64,000 nt of DNA from Doryteuthis pealeii (Eukaryota > Mollusca > Cephalopoda > Myopsida > Loliginidae). The position numbers and the translations under genes were made by a program. Each line of letters begins with the position of its first letter. Position 1 is the stretch's first letter. Shown here piece after piece: positions 20,175-29,165 of the stretch. The notes under the pieces were generated by a model. That model had not been told where the DNA came from and did not search any database. It was given only the letters and a program-made list of their open reading frames with translations. Location: assembly GCA_023376005.1 (NCBI GenBank), contig CM042145.1:59407115-59471114 (forward strand), in the 5' to 3' direction.

Positions 20175-20760
20175 TCTTTTCTCTTTCTCTCCTCTCCTTT
20201 CTCTTTCTCTCTCTTTCCTCCTCTTTTCTTTTTCCTCTCTCTCTTTCTTTCTCTCTCTCTTTTTTCTTCCCTCCTTCCTCTCTTTCTCTACTCTCTTTCC
20301 TTTCTTTCTCTCTTTCTCTTTCTCTCTTCTTTCTCTCTTTTTCTCTTTTCTCTTTCTCTTTCTCTCCTCTTCTTTCTTCCTCTTTCCTCTTTCTTTCTTC
20401 TTCTTTTCTTTCTTTTTCTTTTTCTCTTCTCCTTTTCTTCCTCTCTTTTCTCTTTCTTTTCTTCTCTCTTTTTTTCTTTCTTTCTTTCTTTTCTCTTTTC
20501 TCTCTTTCTCTTCTCTCTCTTCTCTTTCTTTTCTTTCTCTTTCTCTCTCTCTTTCTCTCTCTTTCTCTCTTCTCTTTTCTCTCTCTCTCTCTTTCTTCTT
20601 TCTCTCTCTTTCTCTCTTTCTTTCTTTCTCTCTTCTTTCTTTCTTTCTTTCTCTCTTTCTTTCTCTTCCTTTCTCTCTTCTTTCTTTCTCCTTCTCTTTC
20701 TCTCTCTCTCTTTTCCTTCTCCTTCTCTTCTCTTTTATTTCTCTCTCCTTATTCAATTTC
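19791..20760. repeat. polypyrimidine tract, about 970 bases
   Basis: The plus strand is almost entirely C and T in TCTC, TTTC and CTTT units with no purine for long runs. Frames of 363 and 620 codons here exist only because TC-rich DNA lacks stop triplets, and they read as Ser, Leu and Phe. It could form triplex (H-DNA) structure. Confidence 0.95.
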
Positions 20761-21485
20761 ACTCTCATGTGCTTTTCTTCCTAACATTCTTTCTCTCTTT
20801 AAGTATTCAATTTCTCTCTCGTTCTTTCTTCTTTTTAATTTAATTTCTGTCTCATGTGCTTTTCTCACATTCTTTATCTATCTATTTATTTACTTATTGA
20901 ATTTTACTCTCGTGAGTTTTTCTTTCTTTCATCAATTTCTCATTCATTCTCTTTCTTTCTTTTTCTACTTTTTCAATTTCACTCTCATGTGCGTTTCTTT
21001 CTTTTTCTTAGTTTCTTTTTCTTTTCTGTACTTATTCATGTACTTTTCTTCCTACCGTTCTTTCTTTCTTTCTTTAGGTATTCCCTTTCTCTTTCGTGTT
21101 CTTTTCTTTCTCTCATCTCTCTCTCTCTCTCCCTCTCTCTCTCTCTTTTCTTTCTCTCTGTTCTTTACTCAACCAATTCAGTCTCGTGAGCTTTCTCTTT
21201 TTTTTCTTTCCTTCTTTCTCTATTTCTTTTTTCTTCTTCTTCTTAATTTCTTTGTAGCTTTCTTGTACTTTCCCTCTATTTCTTCATTTTCATTTAATTT
21301 TCTATTTCTTTCTTTCTTTGCCATTCCCTTTCTTTCTTTCGTTATCTATTTCCCTTTTCTCTTGAGTACTTTCCTCTCTCTTTTTTTCTTTCGCTCTTTT
21401 TTTCCCTCTATTTTGTTCATGTTTTACCTTCCTTTCTTTTGTGATTCCCCCCCCTCTCTCTCTCTCAAAAATAAATCAATCTTTT
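20761..21485. repeat. T/C-rich degenerate tandem repeat
   Basis: Phrases such as CTCTCATGTGCTTTTCTT recur near 20,763, 20,849, 20,982, 21,038 and 21,180, separated by 60-140 bases of TTTC-rich spacer. It is a diverged satellite continuing the pyrimidine tract. Confidence 0.75.
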
Positions 21486-21524
21486 CTCTGTCTTATTCTT
21501 TCTCTATTCTTCTCAAAAATACAG

Positions 21525-21745
21525 TTAAGACAGGGACGGCTAATTCGAAACACACCGCGCCTAAGTGGAGAGCTCATTGCCAGGTATATATGACAGCAGA
21601 AATCATAAAATTGTCTGTTCAAAATAAAATAACTGAACTCAGGTTTTATTGTTATTAGAAAATCATGAATGTTGGCATTTCTTGGAAAACACTTCACAAA
21701 ATAAAATAACCCTAAATGGGTTGACAGAGCGTTAAAATCAATCAA
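21525..21745 (+). repeat. dispersed repeat, family K
   Basis: CGAAACACACCGCGCC...GGAGAGCTCATTGCCAGGTATATATGA is repeated at 24,857-24,975. The later part (TTGGCATTTCTTGGAAAACACTTCACAAAATA) is repeated at 22,408-22,450. Confidence 0.6.
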
Positions 21746-21819
21746 TCTTCTACTTCCTCTAAAAAAAAAAAAAAAAAAGAAAGAAAGAAATCCCGTTAAA
21801 TCTTTACAAAACTGTACAG

Positions 21820-22400
21820 TTTCTCTGAATTTTTTTAGATGAGGCTCGATAATTTGTATTATTTAAATTATTTGGACTATTGTTAACTGTACAACGTTTC
21901 GACCGATATACCCTCCGACATTCTTCAGGTAATTCTTATTGAACTCGGGAACCTTCTTGTCGTAATCGGGAGCTTTGATGGAACACTGAACCCAATCCTT
22001 TATTTAATCCACGGGGGTATACTGTTCTCATTCCGCTAACCATGACTGGGTACAAGTGTTAGACTGCGTTTATTATTCTATGTTACTGTCGCCCTTGACC
22101 AGGGTTGAACCTGTAGCCTACAGATAAATGTTATTTAGAACTTTTAATTCAACGCTTATATCTATTACGCCATTACGACAAGAAGGTTCCCGTGTTCAAA
22201 GAGGACGTTCCCGAATTCGAAAAGGTTCACGAGTCCGACAGGAAATACCTGAAGAAGGCCGGAGGACACATCGACCGAAACGTTGTACAGATAACAATAA
22301 TGATGAGGACAATAGTCCGAATAATCCAAATGAATCTTCTAAAAAAAAAGAAATCCTATTAAAGCTTTACAAACCAACTGTACTCAGATGTTATTGATTC
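21820..22400. repeat. family F element: divergent hammerhead-like pair
   Basis: Minus module: CTGAAGA at 21,928-21,922, helix II with GTCGG/CGGTC, and GAAACGTTGTACAG. Plus module: CTGAAGA at 22,249-22,255, GGCCGG...CGACC and GAAACGTTGTACAG. In both, TAC before the box can pair with GTA after GAAACGTT, giving a 3-bp helix I and a one-pair helix III. The inner spacer (about 300 bases) matches the spacer of the 6.7-7.2 kb element, including the CCACGGGGGTATA region. Confidence 0.65.
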
Positions 22401-23225
22401 TAAAAAATCCTGAGTATTGGCATTTTCTTGGAGAACGCCACACAAAATTAACTACATCCCTTTTTCTTTAAAAAAAAAAAACAATTTCATTTTCAGTTAA
22501 TTTATACAAGAGAACAACCTCCAACATAAAAGCTTTGTAGTTGTTGGGCATAAGTATTAAATGTCGCCATGGTGTCCGAATTGAAGAGAAGTTTGTTGCC
22601 GGACAATCCGATTCGTATCTACTCTGGTTATTGGCTACTTCTAATAATTCCGGAAAGTCATTGAAGAATTCTCCAAAATTCTATGGAAGTGACGACCGTC
22701 GGAAATTGTGAAATCATATGAAAAGTTATTGGAGCTGACAGTAATTGCCAATAGCCCGGTTTTAGCTTGAAGTGTTTTGTGCCAAATTTTGTATCCACAT
22801 TCTTATTACTAAAATTGTCCCAAACAAATATTCAAAACTTTCAGTTAACCCCTTTCAGGCGGAGCAGATAAATCACGGAAGCTAAATGCATGGATTTGTT
22901 CACAACAGAATTTAATAACTTAACCTAGAGGAATATTTATTTTGTATTCTTTAATTCTTTACTTTTATAATCTACCTCCCCCCTCCTATTTGCTTTCATT
23001 TCTTAAAATTGTTTTTCTCCTTATTTCTAGTCTTTTAATTCTGCTCATTTTGTATGTAAACTTTTACAATTGTTTCCCCAAGGAATCGGTCCCCCATCCA
23101 AGTCACACCTCATCCAAAGCATATACCTCCCGCCTCATTCAAAGAAACTAATCCTGCCCATTTCAAACTAGGACACCAACCCTCCCTCACTCCCACAAAT
23201 TGATGGATTTAAAAGCGATGTTACT
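22401..23225. other. unassigned stretch
   Basis: It starts with a family K piece (22,408-22,450). The remainder has no recognised copy. The short frame at 22,942-23,151 has no motif. Confidence 0.45.
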
Positions 23226-23259
23226 TTTGGAAATTCTCAGTAAGAGTCATGTTCTTGTG

Positions 23260-23307
23260 ATTACCTGAAGATGCCGTAGTAATACGGTTGAAATAAATTA
23301 TTGTAAT
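23260..23307 (+). ncRNA. hammerhead ribozyme motif
   Basis: Helix I is ATTAC (23,260-23,264) with GTAAT (23,303-23,307), five perfect pairs. The core is CTGAAGA (23,265-23,271). Helix II has CCGTA-GTAA-TACGG closed by a G-U and a U-U at the core side. GAAA is at 23,290-23,293 and helix III is ATA/TAT with loop AAT. H17 is T (23,302). The U-U at 10.1/11.1 is the only irregular point. No tRNA-like head was seen upstream, and a (TA)n tract starts about 35 bases downstream. Confidence 0.7.
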
Positions 23308-23337
23308 GAAGCAAGTTTAGAGTGTTTTCCTTCATTT

Positions 23338-23366
23338 ACTATATATATATATATATATATATATAA
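23338..23366. repeat. (TA)n microsatellite
   Basis: About 13 TA units. Confidence 0.9.
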
Positions 23367-23735
23367 AGAATCTACATGACTCAGAATTATCCTGGAGGAT
23401 CGGGTGAACCCTGGGTAGATAGTGTCTGACGCATGTAGGTCCTTAGAATTATGCTCTACTTAGCGTATTGAGCACTTTTTACATATATAACTTAGAAAAC
23501 TCTTTCGGTGTTTTTTTTCTTTCTTTCTTTGGTCACTACATACGATACTGATGATTATTTTCAGAAAGTAGGGGAGTGTTGGTCTTTTTTTCTTCAATTT
23601 TCTTCCACAGATATCAGTTTGGTATTTTTCTGGGTTTTTTTTCACACCATTAGAGTTTAGAAATATGTATATATATATATGAGTGTGTGTGTACTCCACC
23701 CCTGGAAGACTGAGCATTCTGGAGGGTATTTTTCT
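23367..23735. other. unassigned stretch
   Basis: No recognised element. Short TA and TG runs are present at 23,666-23,692. Confidence 0.4.
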
Positions 23736-23739
23736 GTAT

Positions 23740-23889
23740 ACATTCTACCACTGATCGGTATACTGATGATTTTGTGTTTAGGGACTGACTGATGTAAAAT
23801 TGGTCGGGTTTCAATCTCTACAACAAGTTGCCTACTAAGTCTTGGTGTACTGAGGAGACATGATATATCGAAACAGAACTGTCTCCGGA

Positions 23890-23940
<51 letters not shown>

Positions 23941-23945
23941 TGGCA
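23740..23945 (+). repeat. tRNA-hammerhead SINE (family E)
   Basis: The segment GGGACTGACTGATGTAAAATTGGTCGGGTTTCAATC matches the head region of the 26.68 kb copy, where it reads as a tRNA T-arm. At 23,850 the core CTGAGGA is followed by GACAT-GAT-ATATC (one mismatch), GAAA, ACA-GAAC-TGT and a GUC site at 23,891-23,893. Helix I is poor. The unit ends in GGATAACTA and a TA/TG tail. Confidence 0.6.
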
Positions 23946-24500
23946 TCCTTCCGTTTTCTAAAGACGATGGCGTAGTGTCCATTTTTTATCTACAACTGCG
24001 TGAGTGGCTGAACAGACCAATTTTTCAATGGCAATCTCTGGTGCAGTGACTGCAAACAAACAGTGATGCTTGTTGGAGTTGTTGTTGTCTCTCCTTTCTT
24101 TTGGCTCTTTTTTCCGTGGCGACTACTTTTCTCTCTTTTTCACTCCCTTTCGTTCCTTGTTTGACGAAGAGTCGCCAGGTCGCACAGTCTTCTGCACAAG
24201 CCTCCCATGTGTTGGTGTTAATGTGGCATGTCTTTACGTTTCTCTTGTAGACATCTTTAAAGTGCGGGCGTGGTCTCCCTACTGATTGGGTGCCCTCTGC
24301 TAATTCACCATACAGTAGGTCTTTGGGGATGCGGCCTTTGTCCATCCTCCTGACGTGACCAAGCCAACGTAGGCATCTCTCGCAGATGACGGCGGACATG
24401 CTGTTCCTGTTTGCTTATTCCAGCACTTCTGTGTTTGGCACTTTGTCCTGCCAACATATGCGTAGGATGCGGCGTAGACATCTGAGGTGATACATACACA
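23946..24500 (-). pseudogene. LINE C-terminal fragment, second copy
   Basis: Reading from about 24,500 down, the frame contains ERCLRWLGHVRRMDKGRIPK, LLYGELAEGTQSVGRPRP, TWEACAEDCATWR and ASLFVCSHCTRDCH, then an in-frame stop where the relative at 19.08 kb reads on. The last bases before the TG/TA tract are the same as the 3' end of the 18.6-19.15 kb copy (GGAAGGATGCCAAC), which fixes the element's 3' end. It is truncated at the 5' side and broken by stops. Confidence 0.75.
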
Positions 24501-24511
24501 ACATTCTTGTG

Positions 24512-24575
24512 CATGAGAAGGATGTGACTTAGATCAATTTCTTCAGCGGAGTTTTACACGTTTAGGTTCAAATCT
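24512..24575 (-). repeat. SINE-B tail fragment
   Basis: The reverse complement reads GATCTAAGTCACATCCTTCTC after GTGTAAAACTCCGCTGAAGAAATT, the SINE-B 3' region. Confidence 0.5.
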
Positions 24576-24634
24576 TAATGGCGGTCCATACCTTTTCCAT
24601 GCGTATATTGACATCACTTTTTGTAAATGAAATA

Positions 24635-24848
24635 TTGCTACAGCATACTAAGCAAAGCTTAATGAATCACAAGTTAAGATAGCAATGCTCCTGTTCAATA
24701 CTTAGATGGGTGACTACTTAGTAACAGTGGGTAATTAAGTCCTGTGTGCCATATTAAGCAAATCTTGATGAATAACAAACTAAGATAGTAATGAGCCTGT
24801 TCAATATTTAAATGGGCGACCACTTAGTTACAGAAGGTAATTAAATTC
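24635..24848 (+). pseudogene. two tandem 5S rRNA-like units
   Basis: Units of about 110 bases begin near 24,636 and 24,747. Each contains CAATA(C/T)TTAGATGGG(T/C)GAC(T/C)ACTTAGTAACAG preceded by AAG(T/C)TAAGATAG. This resembles the 5S rRNA region ending in TACTTGGATGGG-GACC, which includes the internal control region. Many substitutions and a shortened 5' half show they are pseudogenes or a 5S-derived SINE body. A SINE3-like origin is an inference. Confidence 0.5.
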
Positions 24849-24849
24849 G

Positions 24850-24980
24850 TTTTTCAAACAGTTACGGTTAATTTGAAACACACCACGTCTATATTTAACA
24901 CACATCTTGTAATTGGAGAGCTCACTGCCAGGTGTATATGATAGCACTGATCATAAAATGGTCTGTTCAAGACATTGGAA
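24850..24980 (+). repeat. dispersed repeat, family K
   Basis: GAAACACACCACGTC...TGGAGAGCTCACTGCCAGGTGTATATGA matches 21,533-21,640, with a 20-base insertion. Confidence 0.6.
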
Positions 24981-25690
24981 TACCAGAAAATAATTTCCAT
25001 TCAACAAATGGATATATTACATTCCCAGTTCATTTATTTCATAGGTTGAATCATTGCTATGTTCCTTACATACTTGAAGTTTACAGCGGCTGTGTTTTTA
25101 TGTTTCACAATAAAGATGAGGTCAACGGCCCGATAAATCATAATGATAGACATTTTTTTAATAATGTTCCAGAGGAAATAATAAAATTATGATATCTTTT
25201 TTTTGTAGAATGTTCAATTTAAAAAAAGTGTTACGTAATATATATAAGGCAAAATTGTTTAGTTATTTTAGAAGCATGAGAAAAAATGAAGATCAGAATC
25301 AAAATCATAATAAAGTGTTCTTAATCCTATTTATCTACCAATATTTCTCATAGATAGATAGATAAAAAGAGAGATGGTGAAGGGGTGGTTGAGAGGGAGG
25401 GGATCTATGTAGATCCCGATAAATAAAACCTCACTGTACTTAACGACCTTTGGCTTGTTTTCGTTCGAAATTCTGATCAGTTTTCAAACTGTTCTATTGT
25501 TCGTTGTGTTATATCTTTTTCTGAATGTGCCCTTTTGTCGTGACTTAAGATTATATCTTACTGTTAAAATGCATGGAAAATATCTATGTTAATAATAAAT
25601 GTCGCGCAGAAAATGTCAACTGCATAAAGATATTGGTATTCGCTTTGATGAGAATTGCTTTATATTTCGGGCTTAGAATATGAAGATAAG
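24981..25690. other. unassigned stretch
   Basis: No gene recognised. ACAATAAAGATGAGGTCAACGGCCCG (25,108-25,133) is the outer extension of a family F module without its ribozyme core. AATAAAACC occurs at 25,424. Confidence 0.45.
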
Positions 25691-25695
25691 TAGAC

Positions 25696-25697
<2 letters not shown>

Positions 25698-25727
<30 letters not shown>
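25698..25727. repeat. (TA)n microsatellite
   Basis: About 15 TA units. Confidence 0.9.
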
Positions 25728-25729
<2 letters not shown>

Positions 25730-25794
25730 ATAATCGGTGAAACGTCCTCAACAAAATACACAGCGTCATTTTCTTTAAAAATAATAGGTCAAAA

Positions 25795-26372
25795 GAAATT
25801 ATACATTTAAAAGAAATTATTCATTTAAAAGAATAACTTCCAATTATTCATTTAAAAGAATAACTTCCAATTATTCATTTAAAAGAATAACTTCCAATTA
25901 TTCATTTAAAAGAATAACTTCCAAATTCCAATTATTTTTAAAAGAATAACTTCCAAAATTCCAATTATTCATTTTAAAGAATAACTTCCAAAATTCCAAT
26001 TATTCATTTTAAAGAATAACTTCCAAAATTCAATTATTCATTTAAAAGAATAACTTCCAAAAAATATTCATTTAAAAGAATAATAAAATATTCCAATTAT
26101 TCATTTAAAAGAATAACTTCCAAAATTATTCATTTAAAAAGAATACTTTATTCATTAAAAGAATAACTTCCAAAATTATTCATTTAAAAGAATAACTTCC
26201 AAAAATTATTCATTTAAAAGAATAACTTCCAAAATTCCAATTATTCATTTAAAAGAATAACTCCAAAATCCAATTATTCATTTAAAAGAATTAACTTCCA
26301 AAATTCCAATTATTCATTAAAAGAATAATAATTCCAAAATTATTCATTTAAAAGAATAACTTCCAAAATATT
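25795..26372. repeat. AT-rich minisatellite, about 20 units
   Basis: The unit ATTCATTTAAAAGAATAACTTCC is repeated with spacers AATT or AAAATTCCAATT, giving periods of about 25-38 bases. Arrays of the shorter period come first, then longer units. The core CATTTAAAAGAATAA is kept while the spacer length changes, which shows unequal exchange or slippage. Confidence 0.95.
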
Positions 26373-26427
26373 TTCTACTCATTATTAAAATTCGTTGTAT
26401 CTACCACCCACACATATTTCAAATTCC

Positions 26428-26490
26428 CCCCTCTCTCTCCTCTCTCCTCCTCTCTCTCTCTCTCTCTCCCTCTCTCTCTCTCTCCCTCCC

Positions 26491-26533
<43 letters not shown>

Positions 26534-26536
26534 CTC
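26428..26536. repeat. (CT)n tract
   Basis: Nearly pure TCTC/CCTC repeats. Confidence 0.95.
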
Positions 26537-26634
26537 TCTCCCTTTGTTCATATCGATCAATCTATTTCCCCGGACATTTCTATCTATGAATTTTGACATA
26601 TATACCGATGTATCTATTCATCAGCTAAATTCTC

Positions 26635-26784
26635 GCTCCTGCTTGTAGGTGTGCTGATTGTGCAAGGATTTAGGAACACTGACTGATGAAAAATCTGTCG
26701 GGTTTCGATCCCGACTGTGGGTAGCCTGCTATGTCAAGTCACCCTGAGGAAATGTGATACGCCAAAAACACGGTATCTGTGGAT

Positions 26785-26830
<46 letters not shown>

Positions 26831-26852
26831 TATATATATCATATATGAGCTC
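26635..26852 (+). repeat. tRNA-hammerhead SINE (family E) with (TA)n tail
   Basis: GGGTTTCGATCCCGAC (26,700-26,715) is a well-formed T-arm/B box with GTCGGG and CCCGAC pairing. About 30 bases later the ribozyme region starts at CTGAGGA (26,744-26,750), but helix II is weak and AAAA replaces GAAA. The GGTATC-TGTGGATTAC end matches the 17.37 kb copy. About 30 TA units follow. This is the copy that best shows the tRNA-like head. Confidence 0.65.
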
Positions 26853-27038
26853 ATAAGTGACGTTCTCCTGTGGAAGCAAACACACGGACATGCTAGTGTG
26901 GGCCGCCCAGCAAGGACCTACATTGACCAACTAAGCAAAGATGCAGGTTGCTGCGCAGAGGACCTCCCTGGGAAAATGAATGATAGGAAAGGTTGGCGAG
27001 AGATTGTCATGGATATCCGTGCTAATAGCCCGACATGA
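26846..27038 (+). pseudogene. LINE 3' fragment, second LINE family
   Basis: The frame ISDVLLWKQTHGHASVGRP...YIDQLSKDAGC...WREIVMDIRANSPT ends at a stop and a TA tract. The LLW..THG..SVGRP..TYID pattern with a W-R-E end is common at the C-terminus of invertebrate LINE reverse transcriptases. Only about 60 codons remain, so it is a heavily 5'-truncated insertion whose 3' tail is (TA)n. Confidence 0.65.
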
Positions 27039-27118
27039 TTATATATATATATATATATATATAATAGAATAAATATGTAAAGGCTTAACATATCTATTTA
27101 TTAGGTGACAAAGGAACA

Positions 27119-27161
27119 TTCACAACCATATTGGTTTCATGCGATGCAATCATCAGGTGAA
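27119..27161 (-). ncRNA. hammerhead ribozyme motif
   Basis: Mirror of the plus copy at 27,200-27,242. Helix I pairs 27,161-27,157 with 27,123-27,119, CTGATGA is at 27,156-27,150 and H17 is T at position 27,124. Confidence 0.65.
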
Positions 27162-27199
27162 GATGTTTCAAATGTGAAATGTTTTACATTTGAAACATC

Positions 27200-27242
27200 T
27201 TCACCTGATGATTGCATCGCATGAAACCAATATGGTTGTGAA
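27200..27242 (+). ncRNA. hammerhead ribozyme motif
   Basis: Helix I is TTCAC (27,200-27,204) with GTGAA (27,238-27,242). The core is CTGATGA (27,205-27,211). Helix II is TGC-ATC-GCA with a U-U next to the core, and GAAA is at 27,223-27,226. Helix III is ACCA-ATA-TGGT (four pairs) and H17 is T27237. The short helix II with a U-U closing position makes activity less sure than for the 17.6 kb motif. Confidence 0.65.
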
Positions 27243-27292
27243 TGTTCCTTTGTCACCTAATAAATAGATATGTTAAACCTTTATATATTTAT

Positions 27293-27399
27293 CTTATTAT
27301 ATTATATAACAGCTCTATTTTATATTGAGCACTCTACCAATAATACTGCCTTTGGCACACCGTTCCAGCAAAAGCTGAAACTGACCATCTCACACTATA

Positions 27400-27438
<39 letters not shown>

Positions 27439-27720
27439 ACTTTAAACATACGCTCATTTCTTTTTGGGCGTCGGTGGTTGTCTTCAGTGATGTTTTTATG
27501 CAAAGTTCATTGGGATGTTTCGGGTCTTACAACATCATACATCCCTCGCATTGCAGACCCCACCAGAGGCGATCTAACTCTGGTGCAACCACCTTTTCTT
27601 AACCGCTAAAAAGACATGATGGGAAAAATCTTTTTTTTTATACTGGACGGTTGTTGACCTCATCCCAATCAAATACAAAGCACCGCGCTTCCGATTGGTT
27701 GTTACAACCAGCCAATCAGA

Positions 27721-27727
<7 letters not shown>
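27293..27727. other. unassigned stretch with TA tract and CCAAT motifs
   Basis: It has a (TA)n tract at 27,400-27,434 and three CCAAT pentamers in either orientation near 27,665-27,717, two of them in an imperfect palindrome GATTGGTTG...CAGCCAATC. No transcription unit is visible nearby. Confidence 0.45.

Positions 27728-27774
<47 letters not shown>
27728..27774. repeat. (TA)n microsatellite
   Basis: About 23 TA units. Confidence 0.9.
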
Positions 27775-27776
<2 letters not shown>

Positions 27777-28345
27777 TGTAAGGTTTTTGATGCCAATGTT
27801 ATGAAAAATAAACGTACTGGGTTTTTTGACGCCCGAGAGAATAGTGCAACTAATAATTTTGGATGGATTAACAATAAAGAAATACAGTTGACTAATCGAT
27901 TTCTTCTTGATCAATTGTGTATTAATTTAGAATCTATATAACAACAAGTCAGACGCTGGTTACCGTTTTTAGAAAATATGGTAGCTAATCTTGAAAGAAA
28001 TTAGAAAAGTTGATGGATTTTGATTAAAATGTAATTTGGAAAATTATTTACTAAAAGCAAAACTAATAGGTTTTCTTATGATTTACGCGCATGAAATTTA
28101 GTGATAAGTAGAGAAATTAGGAAATTGGTAACTCATGTACTGAGTTGGTGAGGGCCGAAGCAACAACTTAGTGGTTCGTAGGTGGATGCTTTAGCGACTA
28201 AACTAAACCCAACCAAAAATCTCCTAACCTTTAAACATAAAATGATTTAGACAGGTTTACATGCCGTTAAAAATAAAGAAAATGACCGGAAATAAAATGT
28301 ATCAACATTATAGAACGTTTACATGCCGGTAAAAATCAAAGCAAA
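27775..28345. other. AT-rich stretch without gene
   Basis: A clear coding frame is lacking; TGCCGTTAAAA...AATGACCGG repeats itself at 28,262 and 28,606. Otherwise nothing. Confidence 0.45.
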
Positions 28346-28348
28346 TGT

Positions 28349-28586
28349 CGTCGAGGTGGCCTGATGTCCGTATCATTCCATCCAGCGAGGGAGTCTATCC
28401 CCTGTTCACTAGCGCTATACCAAGGAGATTATTTTAGCGTCTGGGGTGGAGCGCCACACCTTCCATCAGCTCCTTGCTTTACCGCACAGATCCCTGTGCT
28501 ACTCATACGCTGAGTTGACGAGGGCAGGTATCGAAATAGGAACCTTGTAGTTTCTAGCCGAACGCTCTACCGACTGAGCTAATCAA
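28349..28586 (-). repeat. tRNA-derived SINE, family SINE-A
   Basis: Full-length minus-strand copy. The A box TAGCTCAGTCGGTAGAGC is at 28,582-28,565 and the T-arm region GATACCTGCC near 28,533-28,524. It is inserted between two repeats of a local AT-rich sequence (ATTATAGAA(C/A)GTTTACATGCCG at about 28,309 and 28,588), which may be an unusually long target duplication. Confidence 0.85.
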
Positions 28587-28639
28587 CATTATAGAAAGTT
28601 TACATGCCGTTAAATGACCGGAAATAAAAAGACGAACAG

Positions 28640-29165
28640 GCTTTTTATTACTTCAAATTGGTCTTTCCTCTTTTATCAATTAATCACAACTAGCAGGACC
28701 TGTGGATATACCACATAATGTTAATTTGATTATTACAACTTTTGATATATTTACATAAGAGCTATTGCTAAATAGTTAAATATTTAAAAAGTATAATATT
28801 TTCTTTCTTTCCTTTTTTCGTCTTTTCATCTTTTCATTATGTTCGATTGAAACAGATCAGCATTATCACTTCCTGCGTGCTCTCCACCGCTAACTATCTT
28901 TCCCTTACTCCCTCTTTCTTACATGTTTATCTGTATCATGTCCTTTTTCTTCCCTTTCTATCTGTATAATAAAATCGGAATGGTCCATTATTTAGATGAG
29001 GTGACGTAACTCATAAAAATTCGGTGGATAAGCAACACCCGATAGTCAGGATTTACATCTTGCATTTCAACTTGAACAATTTGGACTGTATAATTTTTAA
29101 CCAGATAGTGTTGCAAGATGATAACGGTCGTACGTTTAAGAAACACGAGTATTAATATATAGATA
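28640..29165 (-). repeat. dispersed repeat, family I
   Basis: Inverted copy with GTGGATATACCACA, AGAGCTATTGCTAAATAG, CTCTTTCTTACATG, CCATTATTTAGATGAGG and AAACACGAGTATTAAT in the reverse order of the 6.3 kb copy. Confidence 0.75.

Larger units (their letters stand above)
27066..27292. repeat. palindromic element with two opposed hammerheads
   Basis: The left arm (about 27,071-27,176) is repeated as reverse complement at about 27,184-27,290 with few mismatches and almost no spacer. Each arm includes a hammerhead motif (listed separately), minus on the left and plus on the right. A (TA)n tract borders the left end. Confidence 0.85.

Noticed and set aside
19752..21658. Open frames of 363 and 620 codons on the plus strand and 211 codons on the minus strand
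   Set aside because: They lie in a nearly pure pyrimidine tract that lacks stop triplets; the products are Ser/Leu/Phe or Lys/Glu/Arg runs without domains.
25795..26372. CRISPR-like array
   Set aside because: Spacers are short, AT-rich variants of each other and the repeat length varies; it is a eukaryotic minisatellite.
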